A DNA stretch of 25,245 bases from Candidatus Sifarchaeum subterraneum. Lineage in GTDB: Archaea > Asgardarchaeota > Sifarchaeia > Sifarchaeales > Sifarchaeaceae. The position numbers and the translations under genes were made by a program. Location: assembly GCA_016292335.1 (NCBI GenBank), contig JAECRX010000006.1, forward strand, positions 1 through 25,245, given 5' to 3'. Below, in pieces: positions 1 to 8,348 of this stretch (positions within the stretch are counted from its first letter, which is position 1; every line of letters begins with the position of its first letter). Below the pieces are notes generated by a model. That model was not told the DNA's origin and ran no database searches. It saw only the letters and a list, made by a program, of their open reading frames with translations.

Positions 1-516
1 AAAAGAATCTTTAAAATAATCGTCGTAGGAGATGGCGCTGTAGGTAAAACTTCATTAGCTAGACGTTTTACAACAGGTTCTTTTACAGAAGATTATAAAA
101 TGACGATTGGTGTTGGTTTTTTTGTGAAACAGTCAACTATTCAAACCTCTTCTGGAGAAGAACAAATCACACTCCAGATTTGGGATACTGCCGGGCAAGA
201 AAGGTTCTCGTTTATTCTTGATACATATTTCCGCGGTGCAAATGGTGGATTACTCGTTTATGACGTCACATACAAGTCAAGCTTCGATAGTTTATCGAAT
301 TGGCTTGAACAGATTGTCAGAAATTGTGAAGGGATTCCCATTATAATGGTGGGAAACAAAATAGATCTAGAAAGAGAAGTATCATTTGATGAGGCACAAG
401 AATTTGCTACTGAACATGAATTTGATTATGTTGAGACCTCTGCAAAATCCGGGGAAAATGTAGAAGACGTATTCGATATACTTACGAAAAAAATAATGGG
501 CCATCTTAATCTCTGA
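1..516 (+). CDS. Ras/Rab-like small GTPase, 5' end cut by window edge
   Basis: GTP-binding molecular switch of the Ras superfamily, partial: 171 residues are visible and probably only a few N-terminal residues are missing. All G motifs are seen, numbered from the first visible codon: P-loop GDGAVGKTS at 10-18, switch I Thr35 in a Rab-like TIGVGF, switch II WDTAGQERF at 61-69, NKID at 119-122 and ETSAKSG at 145-151. Gln66 of the DTAGQ motif, the residue usually needed for GTP hydrolysis, is present. The C-terminus ends in GHLNL with no cysteine, so no prenylation signal is visible. Such eukaryote-like GTPases are abundant in Asgard archaea (known of the group), which is the main taxonomic clue here. 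The nucleotidyltransferase gene follows after 22 nt on the same strand. Cellular role unknown; it may act in membrane or cytoskeletal regulation (inference). Confidence 0.93.
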   Translation, partial: KRIFKIIVVGDGAVGKTSLARRFTTGSFTEDYKMTIGVGFFVKQSTIQTSSGEEQITLQIWDTAGQERFSFILDTYFRGANGGLLVYDVTYKSSFDSLSNWLEQIVRNCEGIPIIMVGNKIDLEREVSFDEAQEFATEHEFDYVETSAKSGENVEDVFDILTKKIMGHLNL

Positions 517-538
517 ATCACACGAGGTTTTTGATAGA

Positions 539-1357
539 ATGAAATCAGTAATTTTAGCAGCAGGAAAGGGAACTAGACTTCGTCCACTTACTTATGCAAT
601 CCCAAAGCCTGTTTTACCGGTTGCAGGGCGGCCAGTTATTGACTATGTTGTAGAAAATGTCCTAACATGTTCTGAAGTTGATGAAATAGTCATTGCTTCC
701 TCCCATGAAGGTTATGACGCATTCGAAAGATATATGACTTATAGAAAGTATTCTCGTGATGTAAAAATTGAAATTGTTGAGACAAAAGGCTGGGAAACAG
801 GAGGAGATCTTAGAATCTGTATAGAAGAAGCAAATATTGACGATGCTTTTATTGCCTGTAATGGAGATACTATTACCTCGATTGACATAGACCAAATGCT
901 TGAGTTTCATAAAATTTTAAAGGAAAAACAAGGAACGACGGCAATTTGTGCACTTTTTGAAGTTCCAGAAGAATCTATTTCCAGATTTGGAATAGCTGAG
1001 TTGGATGAAATTCATATTATAGAAAGAGATAAATGTTACTCAACTCTAATAAAAAACTTCGTTGAAAAGCCGACTGGTCGAATATCCTCACGTTTAGCTA
1101 ATGCAGGCTATTATATTATTGATAAAGAAGTTCTTGAACGAAAAGACATTTATTTACCTGCAAGTGTATCAAGACTGGAAAAAACCATGTTAGAAAAGCT
1201 TGCAGAGGAGAAAAAATTAGCTAGTTATGTTTTTTATCCCCCCTTGTGGTTAGATATCGGAACATTTGAATCCTACGTTGAAGCTAACAAAATGATAATC
1301 AATGGAAAAGGAATAATACCTCCCCCATTAGACTATCATTCAGAGAGAAAATGGTGA
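539..1357 (+). CDS. Sugar-phosphate nucleotidyltransferase (NTP_transferase family)
   Basis: Predicted to join a sugar-1-phosphate and an NTP into an NDP-sugar plus pyrophosphate, in the cytoplasm. Seen: the N-terminal signature LAAGKGTRLRPLT at about 6-18, KPVLPVAG at 23-30, the metal-binding GD at 109-110, the VEKPTG segment near 175, NAGYYII near 188 and LDIGTFESY near 238. At 272 residues it is a bare catalytic domain. No left-handed beta-helix follows, so a GlmU-type acetyltransferase half is absent. The sugar (glucose, mannose or GlcNAc) and the nucleotide cannot be fixed from motifs alone. The ATG start lies 22 nt after the GTPase stop, and no strong Shine-Dalgarno sequence is seen. 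A role in surface glycan or glycoprotein synthesis is an inference from the family. Confidence 0.9.
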   Translation: MKSVILAAGKGTRLRPLTYAIPKPVLPVAGRPVIDYVVENVLTCSEVDEIVIASSHEGYDAFERYMTYRKYSRDVKIEIVETKGWETGGDLRICIEEANIDDAFIACNGDTITSIDIDQMLEFHKILKEKQGTTAICALFEVPEESISRFGIAELDEIHIIERDKCYSTLIKNFVEKPTGRISSRLANAGYYIIDKEVLERKDIYLPASVSRLEKTMLEKLAEEKKLASYVFYPPLWLDIGTFESYVEANKMIINGKGIIPPPLDYHSERKW

Positions 1358-1926
1358 AATACTCACTGAAAAGCAGAAAACTTCCCTTATCAGTATCGCC
1401 CCCTTAAATTTTCTGCCTATAAGAAACCTTCTATACGGTGGATTTGTCATTCAAATTGGAAAATTCTCTTTTTAAGGTATAAAAACATCCATGGTGCGAA
1501 AAAAATAGAATCTCGGAAAGGTATGGAAACTTAAACCGCTTATGGAAGAAATATCATAAAGAAGAGGAAAAAAGAATGGGGGATGATATACCATCTCTTG
1601 CCACTATTTTTAACAAAAATATAGCAAAAAACATTTATTTAGATAACATGAACTAACATAAATATAGAAAGTTTCATAAGAACGAAAAAACCTCTAAGAC
1701 CTTCCCCCATGTGTGAGAATAAATGCCGAATTTATTCCCTATTTGCTTTGATATCACATATAATGCAAGCCATGGGTTTTCTTCTCTGTTCTTATTGGAG
1801 ATTGCTAAGAATACTCATCTACTTACTTGGCCTAGATCTTATGCCAGATTGTTCGCCTATATCTTGTTCTAACGTATTTTGGGGGAAAGGTCAATAATTC
1901 CTATATGAACGGGGTGCTAAATGATT
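1358..1926. other. Gene-poor spacer upstream of the purine operon
   Basis: This stretch holds no convincing gene. Just after the nucleotidyltransferase stop there is an inverted repeat GCAGAAAA/TTTTCTGC (1373-1380 with 1409-1416), possibly a transcript end. Two TATA-like tracts are seen: TATAAAAA around 1479-1486 and TTTATTTAG around 1632-1640. Either could drive the pur operon with a leader of about 250 nt or more. A 62-codon open frame (1709-1897) has no ribosome binding site and an unusual Cys/Leu-rich composition; I do not call it a gene. No recognisable riboswitch was identified by eye. Confidence 0.4.
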
Positions 1927-2649
1927 ATGAAGTTACTTACTGAGGGGAAAACGAAAAAAGTATTTTCCACTTCGAAGGATGATGAAGTTCTACTCTTCTT
2001 TAAAGACGATATAACTGCGTTTGATGGAGTAAAGCATGATGTACTAAAGGGCAAAGGTTTTCTGAATGCTTCCATAAGTGCCGCTCTTTTTCAGGTTTTG
2101 GAATCTAATGGATTTAAAACACATTTTGTCGATTTTATACCCCCAAACATTATCATTGCAAAAAAGCTTCAGATGATTCCGCTTGAAGTTGTCGGCAGAA
2201 ATATTGTGGCAGGCTCCCTTACAAAGAGAATTCCGCTTGAGCCCGGAATAAAACTTAATTCACCTATTTGCGAATTTTTTCTAAAAGATGACAACCTTCA
2301 TGATCCTTTAATTAATGATGAACACATTTGTAATGTATTGCAAATAGTTAACCATGAAGAAATTGAATATATGCGACAAACTGTAAAAAAAATCTGCAAA
2401 ATCTTGGATAAATATTTCAATGACAGAAAAATCACATTAGTAGATTTCAAGATAGAATATGGACGATTAGACGATCAAATCTATGTTGGGGACGAGTTGA
2501 ATGGCGATTCAATGAGATTATGGGATGCTGACGGAAAAATCTTGGATAAAGATAGATATCGCAAAGATCTAGGAGATGTTATTGAAGGATATATTGAGAT
2601 GTATCGTCGAATAATTGGAGAAGAGGGTTTAGATGAAATTTTTGGTTGA
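1927..2649 (+). CDS. purC: SAICAR synthetase (phosphoribosylaminoimidazole-succinocarboxamide synthase)
   Basis: Catalyses ATP-dependent addition of aspartate to CAIR to make SAICAR in de novo purine synthesis. Seen: the N-terminal EGKTKKVF nucleotide-binding strand-loop, VVGRNIVAGSLTKR near 95-108, LVDFKIEYGR near 173-182, and GDELNGDSMRLWDADG near 188-203, matching the PurC family order and length (240 residues). An ATG six nt upstream at 1921 is also possible, giving MIMKLL. I prefer 1927 because the family normally begins at MKLL..EGKTK. The GGTG core at 1913-1916 lies 4 nt before the first ATG and 10 nt before the second, so it does not decide. This is the first gene of the pur operon; its last 17 nt overlap purS. 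Confidence 0.95.
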   Translation: MKLLTEGKTKKVFSTSKDDEVLLFFKDDITAFDGVKHDVLKGKGFLNASISAALFQVLESNGFKTHFVDFIPPNIIIAKKLQMIPLEVVGRNIVAGSLTKRIPLEPGIKLNSPICEFFLKDDNLHDPLINDEHICNVLQIVNHEEIEYMRQTVKKICKILDKYFNDRKITLVDFKIEYGRLDDQIYVGDELNGDSMRLWDADGKILDKDRYRKDLGDVIEGYIEMYRRIIGEEGLDEIFG

Positions 2650-2896
2650 AACCATAATCGAGAACTTGCCATTGGCACGAAATCCAGAAGGAGAAACGAT
2701 ACTTCGTGAGCTCGTTCATCGAGGTGGATATAAGGATCTTGTTAGTGACGTTAGATCTGGCAAATACCTTAGATTTACCGTTGAAGCTGACCATTCAAAC
2801 GAAGCAAAGGAAATTATTTTCGACTTATGCAACAAATTGAGAATTTTCAATCCAATAGTTCATAAATTCACTATTTCAAAGGTCGAAAAATTATGA
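2633..2896 (+). CDS. purS: FGAM synthase subunit PurS
   Basis: Small bridging subunit of the three-part formylglycinamidine ribonucleotide synthase (PurS, PurQ and PurL), which is thought to help carry ammonia from PurQ to PurL. The protein is 87 residues, the usual PurS length. It has the family features NPEGETILRELVHRGGY near 17-33 and VSDVRSGKY near 38-46. The start overlaps the end of purC by 17 nt and is preceded by GAGGG, which acts as its ribosome binding site inside purC. Its stop overlaps the purQ start (ATGA). Translational coupling with both neighbours is therefore likely. Confidence 0.94.
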   Translation: MKFLVETIIENLPLARNPEGETILRELVHRGGYKDLVSDVRSGKYLRFTVEADHSNEAKEIIFDLCNKLRIFNPIVHKFTISKVEKL

Positions 2897-3546
2897 AAGT
2901 TGCTGTTATTCAATTTCTTGGATCAAATTGTGACCTTGATAGTGTGTGGGCCCTAAGACAAATTGGTGTGACTACAGATCTAGTATATTACAAGGACTTT
3001 GAAGAAATCTACTACAAGTATGATGGTATATTAATTCCAGGTGGATTCAGCTGGGGAGATTATCTGCGTGCAGGGGTAATTGCTGCCAATACTTCTTGTA
3101 TGAAATTAGTTTGCGAACTATCTGAAAGTGATGTTCCAATTCTCGGTATCTGTAATGGTTTTCAAATACTCACGGAAGCTGGATTACTGCCCGGTGCATT
3201 AATTAGAAATGATTCACTCAGTTTCATCTGTAAGTGGGTTACTATCTCAGTAGAATCAAAAAAATCGGTTTTTACAAAAGATTTGGTGATAAAAAGTCAA
3301 TTAAAAATGCCTATCGCACATGGCGAAGGAAGATTTGCCACCGATGACCTGAATAAGCTCTATAAAAATAATCAGGTTGTTTTCAAATATCTAGGCGAAA
3401 ATCCCAATGGAAGTATGGATGCGATAGCAGGAGTGACCAATTTAAACGGCAATGTTTTGGGATTAATGCCTCATCCAGAACGCGCATCTGATAACATAAT
3501 CGGGGGAAAAGATGGCTTAAAAATATTAAAATATTTTTTAACGTAA
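2893..3546 (+). CDS. purQ: FGAM synthase glutaminase subunit PurQ
   Basis: Class I glutamine amidotransferase that releases ammonia from glutamine for PurL. Seen: the nucleophile Cys87 in GICNGFQIL, GGFSWGDYLRAG near 50-61, which is typical of PurQ, and the catalytic His194/Glu196 pair in MPHPER. All three triad residues are present. At 217 residues it has the normal length for the stand-alone archaeal/Gram-positive type. It starts at the ATG of an ATGA overlap with purS, and purL begins only a few bases after its stop, so the three subunits are encoded in the order S-Q-L. Confidence 0.96.
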   Translation: MKVAVIQFLGSNCDLDSVWALRQIGVTTDLVYYKDFEEIYYKYDGILIPGGFSWGDYLRAGVIAANTSCMKLVCELSESDVPILGICNGFQILTEAGLLPGALIRNDSLSFICKWVTISVESKKSVFTKDLVIKSQLKMPIAHGEGRFATDDLNKLYKNNQVVFKYLGENPNGSMDAIAGVTNLNGNVLGLMPHPERASDNIIGGKDGLKILKYFLT

Positions 3547-3562
3547 ATTGGTGAAAGAAAAA

Positions 3563-5662
3563 ATGAATAACTTCAACGAAGTTGAAGAAGGCATGATAAG
3601 TGTTATGCACTCCGAACATTGTAGTTACAAATCTTCTCGCCCGATTCTCAAAGCTTTTTCTCAAATAAAATCAAAACGTGTCCTAATTGGTTTAGAACAA
3701 GATGCCGGCGTTGTGGATATTGGTGATGGATACGTTGTAGTTTTCAAAATCGAATCACATAATCATCCAAGTTCAATCGAACCTTTTCATGGTGCAGCTA
3801 CTGGAATAGGAGGGATCATCCGAGATATCTTATGTATGGGAGTCCGCCCTATTCTTTTGCTGGACCCTCTCCGTTTTGGCTCTCTTGAAAAACCGCATAA
3901 TCGTTGGCTAATGAAAGAAGTCGTCGGGGGAATCGTAAATTACGGGAACTGTTCCGGAATACCCACTCTTGGTGGTGACATTGAATTTGATGAGTCCTTT
4001 GATACGAATTGCTTAGTAAATGTTGCTTGTGTCGGTGTTGGAAAAGTAGAAAATATTAAACCAAGCCAAGTAAAAGATGTTGGAGATTTACTGATCTTAG
4101 TTGGCACCACAGGGAGAGATGGAATCCACGGTGTTACATTTGCCAGCCGTGTTATAACTGAGGAATCAGAGGCAGACCGACCTGCCGTTCAAATTGGTGA
4201 TCCCTTCGCCAAGAAAGTATTAATTGAAGCAACATTAGAAGCAATCGAAACTGGATTTGTCAATGGATTAAAAGATTTGGGCGGAGGCGGCCTAACTTGT
4301 GCCACTTCTGAGATGGCGGGGGCGGCTGAAAAAGGTGTAGAAATTCATTTAGAAAAAGTTCCTCTTCGCGAAGAGAATTTATCACCCTATGAGATTATGA
4401 TAAGTGAAAGTCAAGAACGTATGCTGTTTTGTGTTGCACCTTCAGGTAAAGAAGCAATTTCCAAAATTCTTGATAAATACAATTTATCATATGCTTGTAT
4501 AGGTCATGTAACCGATACTGGAAGAGTCTTAGTTTTCAATAATGGAACAAAGGTTGCTGATCTACCCGCAAAGTTGTTAAGTGATCCACCCGTTATACAT
4601 CGAACGAGTTCAAAACCAAAAATTCGAGAAATTTCGACTTCCAATGTTTATGCTGCTGATCTTCCTATATTAATCGAGAAAAAACTTTACAGTCTTTTAG
4701 AGTCAGGAAATATAGCATCAAGGAGATGGATTTACACCCATTATGATCATGAAGTAGGTGTTCGCACAATACTCAAACCCAACGTATGTGATGTAGCAGT
4801 TTTGCGGATTTTAGGAACAAAAAAGGCAATAGCCGTAAAAAGCTTTGGAAATTCTGTACAAACTTATTTGTCCCCCTATGACGGTGCCGCTGGAGCTGTT
4901 GCAGAGGCATGCCGATATGTTGCCTCTGTGGGCGCTAAACCCGTAGCTATGAGTAATTGCTGCAATTACGGTAGCCCCGAAAATCCAGAAGTTTTCTGGG
5001 AGTTTAGTGAATCTGTCAGAGGGATGGTAGATGCCTGTAAAGTGCTGGATACTCCATGTACGGGTGGTAATGTCAGTTTCTATAATGAAGATGAAGAAAA
5101 TGGAATCATCATTAAACCATCTCCTGTTGTAGTGATCTTGGGTGTTTTAGAGGATCAAACAAAAGCTGTTAGTATGAACTTCAAGAATCCTGATGATTCA
5201 ATAATTGCAATCGGAAATACAGTTACTAGGCTTGATTTGCAAAGAGAAAAGAAAACCATCGACATGATAGTGGAATTAATTGATAAACGTTTATTGACAG
5301 CAAGTATTCCCTGTTCACGTGGTGGTTTGGGAGTATCTGTTGCCAAGATGTGTATAAGTGGGGATGTTAGTGCATTAATTCGAATTCCCTTGATTCCTAG
5401 TTATGATCATATGAATGAATATGAGCTATTGTTCGATGAAAGCCATTCAAGATTTATGGTTTCAGCAAGTGAAGATAATACGGCTGAAATAATCAAATTT
5501 ACAAAACAAAAAGAAATACCCGCGAGAATAATTGGAAAAACGAACAATTCACAAGAATTAGCTTTTGTTGGTAATTTCTCAAATACTTTAGATACTATCA
5601 GATTCCATTTGCCTGATCTTAAAGAAAAATGGGAAAAGACATTCCCTTCCATGTTGGGATGA
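3563..5662 (+). CDS. purL: FGAM synthase synthetase subunit PurL (small form)
   Basis: ATP-dependent conversion of FGAR to FGAM using ammonia from PurQ. It is the small PurL form (699 residues from this start), without a fused glutaminase, consistent with separate purS and purQ. Seen: SEHCSYKSSRP near 15-25, IESHNHPSSIEPFHGAATGIGG near 69-90 (nucleotide/Mg site), LGGGGLTCATSEMAG in the first half, and SPYDGAAGAVAEACR in the pseudo-symmetric second half. Start choice: the frame opens only at 3542, with TTG 3548, GTG 3551 and ATG 3563 as options. GGTGA at 3550-3554 sits 8 nt before ATG 3563, so I take that. This leaves a shorter N-terminus than most small PurL proteins. The stop overlaps the purF start region. 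Confidence 0.95.
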   Translation: MNNFNEVEEGMISVMHSEHCSYKSSRPILKAFSQIKSKRVLIGLEQDAGVVDIGDGYVVVFKIESHNHPSSIEPFHGAATGIGGIIRDILCMGVRPILLLDPLRFGSLEKPHNRWLMKEVVGGIVNYGNCSGIPTLGGDIEFDESFDTNCLVNVACVGVGKVENIKPSQVKDVGDLLILVGTTGRDGIHGVTFASRVITEESEADRPAVQIGDPFAKKVLIEATLEAIETGFVNGLKDLGGGGLTCATSEMAGAAEKGVEIHLEKVPLREENLSPYEIMISESQERMLFCVAPSGKEAISKILDKYNLSYACIGHVTDTGRVLVFNNGTKVADLPAKLLSDPPVIHRTSSKPKIREISTSNVYAADLPILIEKKLYSLLESGNIASRRWIYTHYDHEVGVRTILKPNVCDVAVLRILGTKKAIAVKSFGNSVQTYLSPYDGAAGAVAEACRYVASVGAKPVAMSNCCNYGSPENPEVFWEFSESVRGMVDACKVLDTPCTGGNVSFYNEDEENGIIIKPSPVVVILGVLEDQTKAVSMNFKNPDDSIIAIGNTVTRLDLQREKKTIDMIVELIDKRLLTASIPCSRGGLGVSVAKMCISGDVSALIRIPLIPSYDHMNEYELLFDESHSRFMVSASEDNTAEIIKFTKQKEIPARIIGKTNNSQELAFVGNFSNTLDTIRFHLPDLKEKWEKTFPSMLG

Positions 5663-5664
5663 CT

Positions 5665-7026
5665 ATGTGTGGTATCATTGGTTTAAGAAACTCCGAAGAG
5701 GTTGTTACACCTCAAATTTATTACGGGTTAATATCTCTTCAGCATAGAGGAAGTGAAAGTTCGGGAATAAGTATTTTTGACGGACAGAAAATTATTACGC
5801 ATAGAGGTATGGGATTAGTAAGGAATGTCTTGACCAAAGCTATTTTATCTAAAATACAAGGGAATGTTGGAATAGGACACTGTAGATATTCTACTGCGGG
5901 GAAAAGTAGTATTTCCGATGCCCAACCAATGCAAGCGAGAGTAAATGGATGTTGTAAGTTCTCAATTGCGTTTAATGGGACAATTTCTAATTACCAAAAA
6001 TTACGAAAAGATCTCATCAATCAAGGATTGTCATTCAAAACTATGACTGATACTGAGGTTCTACTTCGTCTTTTAAACATTGAACTAAGTAAGAAAGATA
6101 TTCCCGATTCTATTGAATCGGTTATGCAACGATTAGATGGGGCTTACTCGGTTATCATGGTTACAGACGAAGGAAAACTAGTTGGATTTAGAGATCCACT
6201 TGGCTTCAAGCCCTTATGTTTCAATAATGATGGCTTTTCTTCAGAAAATGTTACTTTTGACTCATTAGAAGCTAAAGATGTTGTTCCAGGGGAATGTATT
6301 GTAATAAGTGATGAAGTAAAGAGGTATCAAATTCAGTCCTCCGAAAGACATGCCCATTGTCAGTTTGAGTGGGTGTATTTCGCACGACCTGATAGCATCT
6401 TAGAGGGAAAAGAGGTTTATCAAGTACGGGAAAGACTTGGCCGCATATTGGCAAAAGAACATCCTATTGAAGCTGACCTAATTACTAGTATTCCAGATGG
6501 TGGCCGTCCAGCAGCTATGGGCTATTCCCTTGAAAGTGGGATTCCTTACATCGAATGCATAGCCAAAAATGGATTTTCCGGTAGATCGTTCATATTACCA
6601 AGACAGAAAGAGAGAGAAGAAATCGTTCGATCTAAATTAAATCCCATTAAAAGCGTTGTAAAAGGTAAGAGAATCATTATTGTCGATGACTCTATAGTCC
6701 GAGGGACAACTACGGCCCATGTGATCAAATCTATGCGGGAAGCTGGTGCAAAAGATGTCTTTTTATGTGTAAGTTGTCCCCCGATTCGATTTCCATGTTA
6801 TGCAGGAATTGACTTTCCATCAAGAAAGGAGTTGATTGCTGGAACAAGAACGATTTCTGAGACACAACAGAAACTCGGGGTTGATTTGCTGATTTACCAG
6901 TCAATTGAGGGATTAGTTGAAGGCATATCTTTGCCACGAAATGAATTATGTTTGGCGTGCTTAACTGGAGAGTATCCTATGAGAGAAAAACCTACAATAT
7001 ATGAAGAACGATTTGAAGAAAGGTGA
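5665..7026 (+). CDS. purF: Amidophosphoribosyltransferase PurF, active-type copy
   Basis: First committed step of purine synthesis: PRPP plus glutamine to phosphoribosylamine. N-terminal class II glutaminase: Cys2 directly after Met (MCGIIG), Arg74 in GHCRYSTAG, Asn104-Gly105 in FNGTISN and TDTE near 132 are all present. C-terminal phosphoribosyltransferase: the PRPP loop is IVDDSIVRGTTT. The four cysteines that bind an Fe-S cluster in Bacillus-type PurF are matched by QFEWVYFARPDS (preceding Cys), RFPCYAGID and CLACLTGEYP. The length is 453 residues. Start: ATG 5665 puts Cys next to Met, as the N-terminal nucleophile needs, with GGGATGAC just upstream. ATG 5659 (ATGA overlap with purL) would add two residues. 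A second, altered purF follows directly. Confidence 0.96.
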   Translation: MCGIIGLRNSEEVVTPQIYYGLISLQHRGSESSGISIFDGQKIITHRGMGLVRNVLTKAILSKIQGNVGIGHCRYSTAGKSSISDAQPMQARVNGCCKFSIAFNGTISNYQKLRKDLINQGLSFKTMTDTEVLLRLLNIELSKKDIPDSIESVMQRLDGAYSVIMVTDEGKLVGFRDPLGFKPLCFNNDGFSSENVTFDSLEAKDVVPGECIVISDEVKRYQIQSSERHAHCQFEWVYFARPDSILEGKEVYQVRERLGRILAKEHPIEADLITSIPDGGRPAAMGYSLESGIPYIECIAKNGFSGRSFILPRQKEREEIVRSKLNPIKSVVKGKRIIIVDDSIVRGTTTAHVIKSMREAGAKDVFLCVSCPPIRFPCYAGIDFPSRKELIAGTRTISETQQKLGVDLLIYQSIEGLVEGISLPRNELCLACLTGEYPMREKPTIYEERFEER

Positions 7027-7033
7027 ATTTACA

Positions 7034-8344
7034 ATGGCTGGACAGTGTGGAATATTTTCATTTTCCGATGATTGGGAAGTTGCAAGATTTTTGTATTATA
7101 GTCTACTTTCTTTACAGCACAGAGGAGCTGAAACAGCAGGAATAGTTACTTCGGATGAAGAATCTATTTACGTCTACAGTAAAAAAGGTAGAGTTGATGA
7201 TGTCTTTAGAGATGAAGAGCAAATAAAAACGCTCAAGGGCTGGTATGGTGCTGGTCAAGTAGATTTAGATCATAAATCAAAATTGCCTTTCAGCAATGGT
7301 GAAATATCAGTGTGTTTCAGTGGAAGAGTATTTGATTATGACGGAGAGAAAATAGATAAATACGATGATGTCCAGCTCATAAGCGAAGAAATTACAAAAG
7401 AATATAAAAAGTGCGACGCGATCGGATGTCTAAACAATGTGACTGAAAAAATCAACGGAATTTATTCAATTATTGCCGTCACAAAATCTGGAGATATGTT
7501 GATTGCTAGAGATTCCTATGGGGTTCAACCACTTTGTTTAGGCTCATTAAAATTTAATTTTGGAGTGGTATCGAATGAAAGTGCAACATTAGATGTTATA
7601 GGTGCTGATTTTACAACCGATATTGAGCGTGGAGAAAACCGAATAATAAATAGATATACAGTAGATAAATATGTAAAAAGAGAAAACTGTAATTCCGCTT
7701 TCTGTTCCTTTGAATACGTATATTACGCGCGATTAGATTCTATAATAAACGGTATTTCCATCTATGAGTGTAGACGAAAAATCGGTTGTGAATTAGCTAA
7801 ACAAGATGATATTGATGCTGATGTGGTAATAGGTGTTCCTGAAACTGCTTTACCCTTTGGAATGGGATATTCAGAAGAAACAGGTATTCCCGCACACCTT
7901 GGGTTCGTCCGTACGGGTATACATGTGAGAAGTGCAATCAAACCAACACAAACTGAACGTCTCATAGGAGTTCAGCTGAAACTAAATCCAATAAGAACTC
8001 CCGTGAGAGGGAAAAAGGTGATCTTGATAGACGACAGTGTCGTTCGAGGAACAACTATGAGAAATATCGTATACACATTAAGACTGCGTGGAGCACGAGA
8101 AGTTCATGTGAGAATTGGATCTCCTAGAATTGTTTCACCATGTATTTATAGCGATTTAGTTCCTGTTAAAGATGAACTAATTGCTGCAGATCTTACAGAT
8201 GAAGAAATAACCGAAGTGATAAATGCAGATTCATTCTCATATTTGTCTCTGGAAGGACTAGAGAGAAGCATAGGATTAAGCAGAGACAAACTATGTGCTG
8301 GATGTTTCACAGGAGAATATCCTATCTCTTGGAATGGAGAGTAA
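7034..8344 (+). CDS. PurF paralogue with degenerate glutaminase domain
   Basis: Tandem PurF homologue of 436 residues. The fold is recognisable end to end: SLLSLQHRGAETAGI near 23-37, IARDSYGVQPLCLG, FEYVYYARLDS, the PRPP loop LIDDSVVRGTTM, and the Fe-S ligand pattern (SFEYVYYAR preceded by Cys, VSPCIYSD, CAGCFTGEYP). The glutaminase site is dismantled. Cys is at position 5 (MAGQCGIF), so it would need a propeptide to be cut. GHCRYSTAG is replaced by GAGQVDLDHK at 72-81, so the substrate-binding Arg is lost. FNG is FSG at 95-97, and TDTE is not kept. Start ATG 7034 has AGGTGA at 7021-7026, spacing 7, overlapping the purF stop. Inference: an ammonia- or partner-dependent PRTase, or a regulatory subunit of PurF. 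It is not a pseudogene; the frame is intact and in operon. Confidence 0.88.
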   Translation: MAGQCGIFSFSDDWEVARFLYYSLLSLQHRGAETAGIVTSDEESIYVYSKKGRVDDVFRDEEQIKTLKGWYGAGQVDLDHKSKLPFSNGEISVCFSGRVFDYDGEKIDKYDDVQLISEEITKEYKKCDAIGCLNNVTEKINGIYSIIAVTKSGDMLIARDSYGVQPLCLGSLKFNFGVVSNESATLDVIGADFTTDIERGENRIINRYTVDKYVKRENCNSAFCSFEYVYYARLDSIINGISIYECRRKIGCELAKQDDIDADVVIGVPETALPFGMGYSEETGIPAHLGFVRTGIHVRSAIKPTQTERLIGVQLKLNPIRTPVRGKKVILIDDSVVRGTTMRNIVYTLRLRGAREVHVRIGSPRIVSPCIYSDLVPVKDELIAADLTDEEITEVINADSFSYLSLEGLERSIGLSRDKLCAGCFTGEYPISWNGE

Positions 8345-8348
8345 TGAT

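Noticed and set aside
1709..1897. 62-codon plus-strand frame upstream of purC
   Set aside because: No ribosome binding site, Cys/Leu-rich odd composition, and it runs to just before the purC leader; more likely chance in an AT-rich spacer.
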